Below, one piece after another: positions 6,056 to 9,638 of a stretch of DNA of 9,638 bases (positions are counted from its first letter, which is position 1; each line of letters starts with the position of its first letter). Source of the stretch: JBLIAZ01 sp047632015. GTDB lineage: Bacteria; Bacteroidota; Bacteroidia; Flavobacteriales_C; GCA-002722245. A model generated the notes under the pieces. The model was given only the letters and a program-made list of their open reading frames with translations. It was not told the DNA's origin and made no database searches. The DNA lies in the NCBI GenBank assembly GCA_047632015.1, contig JBLIBC010000091.1:1-9638 (forward strand), given 5' to 3'. The translations under genes were made by a program, and so were the position numbers.

Positions 6056-6863
6056 GTGCGGGTGTTATTTAATTATAAACAAGCTTAACTTACTATCTCC
6101 CTGTCCTGTTAGCTCAAACTCCCTCTAAGATTTTTCTTCAAGCTCTTCTCGTTGCTTGGCCAACATCTTTATTGGATAATCCACTCTCCAATCAGAATCA
6201 ATACTAAATGGGAACGATGTATCTAGGAAGCCTGCGCTAATGGTATTATGTATTATAATCGATAAATCGCGTAATTCAGTAAGGTCAGTAACGCTTACTG
6301 ATGGTAAACCAGGATCTACATCACTGTGAGCATGTGTTTTATCTCTTAGGAAAATAACGTATTCAATTATTGTTTTTTTATCAGCAATTTTTTCGCGCAG
6401 TTTTTGGGTGGAATCTAACACATCATCTTTTGAAAAGTAAAGGTTTTGACCAGGGCTATTTTTATTGTTTTCTAGCTCATCAAGTAAAAGGGTGTCATAT
6501 TTAAAATTTTCAAGAATGTTGAAAAACTTAAACAGATTCCTTTTTTGATTTTTACTGTCAGTATATAATTTACTTAATTGAACAATTGAAGTGAACCACG
6601 ATTGCTTATAGAATTGTCCAAAAAAACCATGCTCCAAAATTTGTTTTTCAAAATTTGATTCAGGAACAATAAGTCTATTTAGATTATCAACCGTTATATT
6701 AATATCAAAAATGATTCTTTGAATATCATTAAGCCATTGTTCTAAAAGGTCTTTGTTTAGCTTTTCCATATAATTATTAAGACGTTTATATAATAGTCAG
6801 TAACAGGGTGTTTTTTCACTGATAAATGTAACCATAAAAAACAGGGTCGGTAGTTATTTAATT
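6055..6863. repeat. Imperfect 20-bp direct repeat flanking the HEPN gene
   Basis: GGTGCGGGTGTTATTTAATT (6055-6074) and GGGTCGGTAGTTATTTAATT (6844-6863) agree at 16 of 20 positions, with an exact 11-base core GTTATTTAATT. They bracket the minus-strand HEPN-like gene (6125-6769) and about 140 bases around it. This is the arrangement expected of attachment or target-site repeats around an inserted cassette. The AT-rich half could match by chance, and no recombinase gene is present. Confidence 0.35.
6125..6769 (-). CDS. HEPN-domain protein, AbiU2-like
   Basis: This 214-residue protein is mostly helical, with no signal peptide or membrane segment, so it is cytoplasmic. The key motif is RDKTHAH at residues 142-148. 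It fits the R-x(4-6)-H signature of HEPN ribonuclease domains and specifically the LRDK..AH form that I associate with AbiU2-like HEPN proteins. The N-terminal part has WFTSIVQLSKLY (58-69), which also fits that family. The length (about 210) is typical. HEPN proteins of this kind are linked to RNA cleavage in abortive infection or toxin-antitoxin systems, but here no nucleotidyltransferase or antitoxin partner lies beside it. The gene is alone on the minus strand, convergent with the LRR gene (69-base gap), and stands in a stretch with other accessory features and a flanking direct repeat. The assignment rests on one motif and overall shape. Confidence 0.55.
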   Translation of the reverse strand: MEKLNKDLLEQWLNDIQRIIFDINITVDNLNRLIVPESNFEKQILEHGFFGQFYKQSWFTSIVQLSKLYTDSKNQKRNLFKFFNILENFKYDTLLLDELENNKNSPGQNLYFSKDDVLDSTQKLREKIADKKTIIEYVIFLRDKTHAHSDVDPGLPSVSVTDLTELRDLSIIIHNTISAGFLDTSFPFSIDSDWRVDYPIKMLAKQREELEEKS

Positions 6864-6942
6864 TTTTGTTTATCTTTTTTAAAACGCCCGTCCCAATTTT
6901 TCCTGGTTTTAATTTTCGTTAATCACCAAAGTATTTACTTGA

Positions 6943-7270
6943 TTATCCGCTTTGCCAAAACAAACTCCTGGTTTTAACTCAGTATCAAATTCCGCGCTCA
7001 AACAACTCAGGATGCTTATTAGGTTAATTGGGATAAGGTTTTCGGGGTTAGTGAGGGGAAGTGAGCAGATTGATCTTTTTGATTATACTGTGAAGGGAGT
7101 TAAGCTTAGTGAGGCGGTGGATGCTATGAAACGGTGGGTTTGGCTCACACGTGTTGAGTAGAGCTGAAACTTATAACACCGGGGGAAGTAAAAATTATTT
7201 CAACCAGCTGTTAACGCAGAACTTCCTAGCAAATATACCTATTTGCTCCGATTTCCAGACAATAGGGTAA
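6943..7270 (+). pseudogene. dinB: 3' relic of dinB (DNA polymerase IV), frameshifted
   Basis: The open frame from 6943 to 7161 has no ATG at a sensible place. From about residue LKQLRMLIRLIGIRFSGLVR onward it matches the little-finger C-terminal end of Y-family polymerase IV: usual pattern R.IRL.GVR.S.LV.G..Q..LF.D, then L..A.D..R.RFG. The sequence continues SEQIDLFDYTVKGVKLSEAV, DAMKR. At 7136-7138 a single extra G puts the expected R-F-G motif out of frame. Read in the next frame the sequence becomes FGSHVLSRAETYN, as in dinB tails, and stays open to TAA at 7268-7270, though only the first dozen residues look homologous. The palm, fingers and thumb domains with their catalytic acidic residues are absent, and the 170 bases upstream are not recognisable. 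This is a leftover from a deleted or displaced lesion-bypass polymerase gene, with no expected activity. Confidence 0.72.
7228..7247. terminator. Perfect 8-bp hairpin, possible transcription-stop or structural element
   Basis: AGCAAATA (7228-7235) and TATTTGCT (7240-7247) are exact inverted copies with a 4-base loop TACC. It falls in the non-coding stretch after the dinB relic and before the DUF2185 gene. There is no T run on either side, so it is not a canonical intrinsic terminator; it may instead be a remnant of an old 3' region. Confidence 0.35.
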
Positions 7271-7284
7271 CACCAGTTTTATGG

Positions 7285-7397
7285 TTCTGTCGCATTAAAT
7301 AGCACCCGTACCCTTTTCCTGCATTTTACTAACCTTCAAAGCAATGGAGGCAACAAAACTAGATGATTAGATTATAGATGGGTTTAATGTGACAGAA
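7285..7397. repeat. Inverted repeat pair, possible IS or MITE ends
   Basis: TTCTGTCGCATTAAA (7285-7299) is repeated in inverted orientation at 7383-7397 (TTTAATGTGACAGAA), 14 of 15 positions, with 83 bases between. The outer bases also share a GGT/ACC edge (7283-7284 and 7401-7402). The arm begins GGTTCTGTCGCA, similar from memory to IS6-family ends (GGTTCTGTTGCA). The interior encodes nothing recognisable (a frame MEATKLDD at 7344 stops at once). This is consistent with a miniature inverted-repeat element or an internally deleted IS. No target duplication is evident. Confidence 0.5.
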
Positions 7398-7412
7398 TCA
7401 CCTTAATCGCAA

Positions 7413-7420
7413 TATCTTTA
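7413..7420 (+). promoter_or_regulatory. -7-like element (TATCTTTA) abutting the DUF2185 start
   Basis: TATCTTTA differs from TAnnTTTG only in the last base and lies 4 bases before the ATG at 7425. If it is the promoter, transcription would begin at or just after the start codon, giving a leaderless message. No TTG box is seen at the right distance; that region is occupied by the right arm of the inverted repeat. An alternative is a start further upstream and chance similarity. Confidence 0.4.
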
Positions 7421-7424
7421 CAGA

Positions 7425-7799
7425 ATGGGAATACTGCAAAAGTTATTTGGTAAGAAACCAAAAAACACCTTTAAATTGAGTGCCGAAGAAATCAAACCCA
7501 TTCTTGTAAACCAAGGAGGATGTTTCGCGACTAACATGATAACAATTGATGGTTGTCCAGTCGGCTATATGTACAGGGAACAACCTGACAATAAAGAAGA
7601 TAGTGGTTGGCGATTCTTTTCTGGAACCGAGTCACAAGAATATGTCGATGACTCAACTAACACTCAAATTTACGATATAAATACAATTGCAAATTACGAC
7701 TCTGATATTGTTCCTTACACTGACCTACCTGCTGGCAGTGAGCTTGAAAGAATCCCGAACAGCAAAGAGTTTAAATTGATTCAAAATCAATCATCATAG
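7425..7799 (+). CDS. DUF2185 (Imm33-like) protein
   Basis: This 124-residue cytoplasmic protein shows the full signature of DUF2185: GGCFATNMITIDGCPVGYMY followed by RE (31-52), DSGWRFFSGTESQEYVDD (59-76) and IYDINTIANYDSDIVPYTDL then PAGSELER (82-109). The first 20 residues (MGILQKLFGKKPKN) are a variable lead. The family is often listed among immunity proteins for polymorphic toxins (Imm33-like), and is also widespread as stand-alone genes of unknown role. No toxin gene is adjacent, so an immunity role here is only an inference. It sits alone between a dinB relic with an IS-like inverted repeat and a 500-base gap, which suggests an accessory gene acquired or left after rearrangement. The ATG at 7425 is the first in frame and leaves the domain complete. 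Confidence 0.88.
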   Translation: MGILQKLFGKKPKNTFKLSAEEIKPILVNQGGCFATNMITIDGCPVGYMYREQPDNKEDSGWRFFSGTESQEYVDDSTNTQIYDINTIANYDSDIVPYTDLPAGSELERIPNSKEFKLIQNQSS

Positions 7800-8303
7800 C
7801 ACAAGAATAAAACCATAAAACAGGTGGTGGGTTTTCCTGATGGGTTTCTGCACTCAAATGCACCTAAATGCAGATATTCGGTATCCATCCGAGGAACTAC
7901 ATCTTTTATCACATAAGCTGTGAAAGCTAGACAATTCAAAATGTTCTAATATTAAGTCCGGTAAAAAATATGATAATAAGGATAATTCCATCTCTAAAGT
8001 TTTTTAGCTAATGTACAACTCTCCCCATAAAAATTAACGTGACCCAATAGAAGTCCCTATTTAATTCAAAATTTGTAGGGAAATTAGAAAAATTGACAGG
8101 AAGAAGTTTTAGTTTTAACAAGAAAGAAATACCAAAGAAAGGTAAGGTTGAAATTAAACAGTATCTGTCGTTGTTTTTTCTGCTTTTTTTCATCAAACCC
8201 TTTCGGAGAACTGTTTTTTTTTGATATGTATTCTCTCGTGATGGAAATAGAATTTATGTATTAAAAAACAAGATCACCATTTCGAAAGAAACACTATAAA
8301 TAG
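7800..8303. other. 504-base intergenic stretch with no convincing gene
   Basis: No frame on either strand has both a credible start and a recognisable protein. A plus-strand open frame at 8051-8224 (SLFNSKFVGKLEKLTGRSFS, then FNKKEIPKKGKVEIKQYLS) has a protein-like composition but no start codon, and may be a decayed gene piece. A small hairpin (TCCCTA 8054-8059 with TAGGGA 8076-8081) and a T run (about 8212-8222) are present. The final 80 bases should contain the promoter of the membrane gene at 8304, but I find no clear TAnnTTTG box. Confidence 0.6.
7849..7872 (+). repeat. 10-bp tandem repeat, 2.4 copies
   Basis: TGCACTCAAA (7849-7858), TGCACCTAAA (7859-7868) and TGCA (7869-7872) repeat with a period of exactly 10 bases, with two differences between the full copies. 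It lies 50 bases after the DUF2185 stop. A period of one DNA turn would put TGCA sites on the same helix face, but the array is short. Confidence 0.4.
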
Positions 8304-9638
8304 ATGATAAGCAAAAAGACAATTTTTATTCTAGCTTGTATTCTATTTGTGCTATCAGGAGTTGCTGCTCTCATATATCAGGTTACTTGGTTTAAACACC
8401 TCTCCTACTTCATGGGTAACAGCAGTTATGCACAAGCCGTTGTTTTAGCAACATTTATGGGGGGACTTGCTGTTGGATCATGGTGGTGGGGAAAAAAATC
8501 AGACGAGACTAAAAACCCACTAAAAATATTTGCGTGGCTTGAGATTAGTATTGGTATATATTGTCTTTTTTATATGCCAATATTTGAACAAATTAAGTAT
8601 CTCTTTGTTCAAACTGTAGTAAATAATAATCTTGAAACTGTAAGTACTGAGGTCTTTTTTTTAAAAATAATAGCCAGTGTTTCTGCTATTCTTTTACCGA
8701 CTATTTTAATGGGGGGAACCCTTCCTGTTTTAGTCAAATACCTCAGTGGCAAAATAGAGGAAGTTGGGAGAAATGTTTCAATACTATATTTCATTAATAG
8801 TTTTGGAGCGATCATAGGTAGTATGGCTGCAGGGTTTTATTTAATAGGAGAATTTGGACTTACTACCTCAACGCACATTGGTGCCATTTTGGACATAATT
8901 GTTGGCGTTGCTGTCTTGCTGTATTTTAAATTACAAAAAGGCCATCCCCATCATGAATTGACAAAAGAGGATCAGGCAGATGAAAAGCAGAGCCTTGTCT
9001 TTGATTACAACATTTCAACAAAACAAAGGAGAATTGTAATAGCAATTGCAGGATTATCAGGTTTATGTGCAATGATGTACGAGGTTGTTTGGCTGCGTTT
9101 ACTGATCCCTATACTCAGTTCAACAACTCATTCTTTTACTTTAGTCTTGACCGCTTTTATTTCAGGAATAACATTGGGCAGTATCATAATTTACTTTCTA
9201 TTACCTTACTTAAAAAATTCATTTAAAACCCTTGGGTACTGTCAATTTGGTATAGTGATTAGCATGCTGCTCACCATTCCATTTTATGAAAAGCTTCCAT
9301 ATTTTATATGGAGTGCTATAGAATTAGATCATGTGGCAACTAAAGGTTATTCATCCTACTTAACTACTCAATTTTTATACATTATTTGCTTAATGATTGT
9401 CCCTACCGTTTTCATGGGAATGAGCTTACCATTAGCAACCAAACTACTTGTAAAGCAAGTTGAAAAGACTGGAGAATTGGTAGGGAAAACATTTTCGGCA
9501 AATACAATAGGTACCGTGATTGGTTCATTGCTAGCAGGATTATTACTTATTCCGACGATAGGCATTAAATCTACCATGGAACTAGCAATATTCTTTAATT
9601 TGATTCTTTTCATAATAGCTTATCAAGCGAGCAGTAAT
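8304..9638 (+). CDS. Fused spermidine synthase-like membrane protein, N-terminal membrane half (cut by window edge)
   Basis: An uninterrupted 445-codon frame runs from ATG 8304 (a TAG stop lies directly before it, fixing the start) to the right edge. It is a polytopic inner-membrane protein of the type annotated as a fused MFS/spermidine synthase. Residues 17-68 have LSGVAALIYQVTWFKHLSYF and then FMGGLAVGSWWWGKKSD, closely matching the family's opening motif (LSG..ALIYQV.W.R.L....G....A....LA.FMGGLA.GS...G...D). Two tandem halves are visible: LSGVAALIYQVTWFK (17-31) with LSGLCAMMYEVVWLR (251-265), LPTILMGGTLPVLVK (131-145) with VPTVFMGMSLPLATK (366-380), and the glycine-rich helices at 164-186 and 399-421, all offset by 234-235 residues. 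A hydrophilic linker (210-242) joins the halves. The aminopropyltransferase-like domain expected after the helices would lie beyond the window, so enzymatic activity cannot be judged. Polyamine synthesis or transport is a family guess, not shown. Confidence 0.9.
   Translation, partial: MISKKTIFILACILFVLSGVAALIYQVTWFKHLSYFMGNSSYAQAVVLATFMGGLAVGSWWWGKKSDETKNPLKIFAWLEISIGIYCLFYMPIFEQIKYLFVQTVVNNNLETVSTEVFFLKIIASVSAILLPTILMGGTLPVLVKYLSGKIEEVGRNVSILYFINSFGAIIGSMAAGFYLIGEFGLTTSTHIGAILDIIVGVAVLLYFKLQKGHPHHELTKEDQADEKQSLVFDYNISTKQRRIVIAIAGLSGLCAMMYEVVWLRLLIPILSSTTHSFTLVLTAFISGITLGSIIIYFLLPYLKNSFKTLGYCQFGIVISMLLTIPFYEKLPYFIWSAIELDHVATKGYSSYLTTQFLYIICLMIVPTVFMGMSLPLATKLLVKQVEKTGELVGKTFSANTIGTVIGSLLAGLLLIPTIGIKSTMELAIFFNLILFIIAYQASSN

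Noticed and set aside
6082..6118. Possible terminator hairpin (GCTTAAC ... GTTAGC) between the convergent LRR and HEPN genes
   Set aside because: Stem is bulged, short and has a loop of about 19 bases with no T run; not better than chance.
2150..6815. Shared ACACCCTG sequence upstream of the envelope gene (about 2205) and the HEPN gene (about 6808)
   Set aside because: Eight shared bases at different distances from the start codons is within chance; no promoter logic links them.
8008..8196. Minus-strand open frame of 62 codons
   Set aside because: No recognisable domain, low-complexity Phe/Leu-rich reading of an A-rich plus strand.
8051..8224. Plus-strand open frame of 57 codons with plausible composition
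   Set aside because: No start codon and no recognisable family; kept only as a remark in the intergenic entry.
8609..9613. Minus-strand frames inside the spermidine synthase-like gene
   Set aside because: Antisense shadows of a strong membrane-protein frame with family motifs.
1..9638. CRISPR arrays, tRNA or rRNA genes
   Set aside because: No regularly spaced repeats with spacers and no tRNA-like or rRNA-like sequence was seen on either strand.

Overview
The window looks like a chromosomal stretch of an AT-rich Bacteroidota, most likely a flavobacterial (Crocinitomicaceae-like) organism. The evidence is: TAnnTTTG-type -7 promoter elements with poor Shine-Dalgarno sequences; a secreted leucine-rich-repeat protein whose tail resembles the end of a type IX secretion (T9SS) type A sorting domain; and several small lipoprotein or membrane families that I associate with Bacteroidota. 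All family assignments are made by eye, without searches.

Layout. Positions 1-725 are a graveyard of insertion-sequence remnants: an inverted N-terminal piece of an IS66 transposase, a 3' piece of an ISL3-type transposase with two frameshifts, and the C-terminal end of an IS66 transposase, packed edge to edge. Positions 794-3177 hold two minus-strand genes in tandem: an NlpC/P60 cell-wall hydrolase (upstream) and a large envelope protein with an N-terminal membrane anchor or lipoprotein signal. Positions 3365-3765 hold a plus-strand gene for a small two-helix membrane protein, broken by a one-base deletion in an A run. Positions 3808-4228 are a tight minus-strand pair: a 60-residue acidic peptide ending in CLSCGA and a 77-residue lipoprotein. 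Positions 4382-6055 encode the LRR protein, transcribed divergently from that pair.

Positions 6055-8303 look accessory. They contain a minus-strand HEPN/AbiU2-like protein flanked by an imperfect direct repeat, a plus-strand 3' relic of dinB (DNA polymerase IV) with a one-base insertion, an IS- or MITE-like inverted repeat pair, and a DUF2185 (Imm33-like) gene with a promoter element almost abutting its start codon. A roughly 500-base stretch with no convincing gene follows. From 8304 to the right edge runs the membrane half of a fused spermidine synthase-like protein, showing a clear internal duplication; its expected catalytic domain lies beyond the window.

I do not see a complete multi-gene new system. 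The best candidates for something undescribed are the Cys-tailed peptide/lipoprotein pair (possibly a modified peptide or metal-binding peptide) and the isolated HEPN protein in the accessory stretch.
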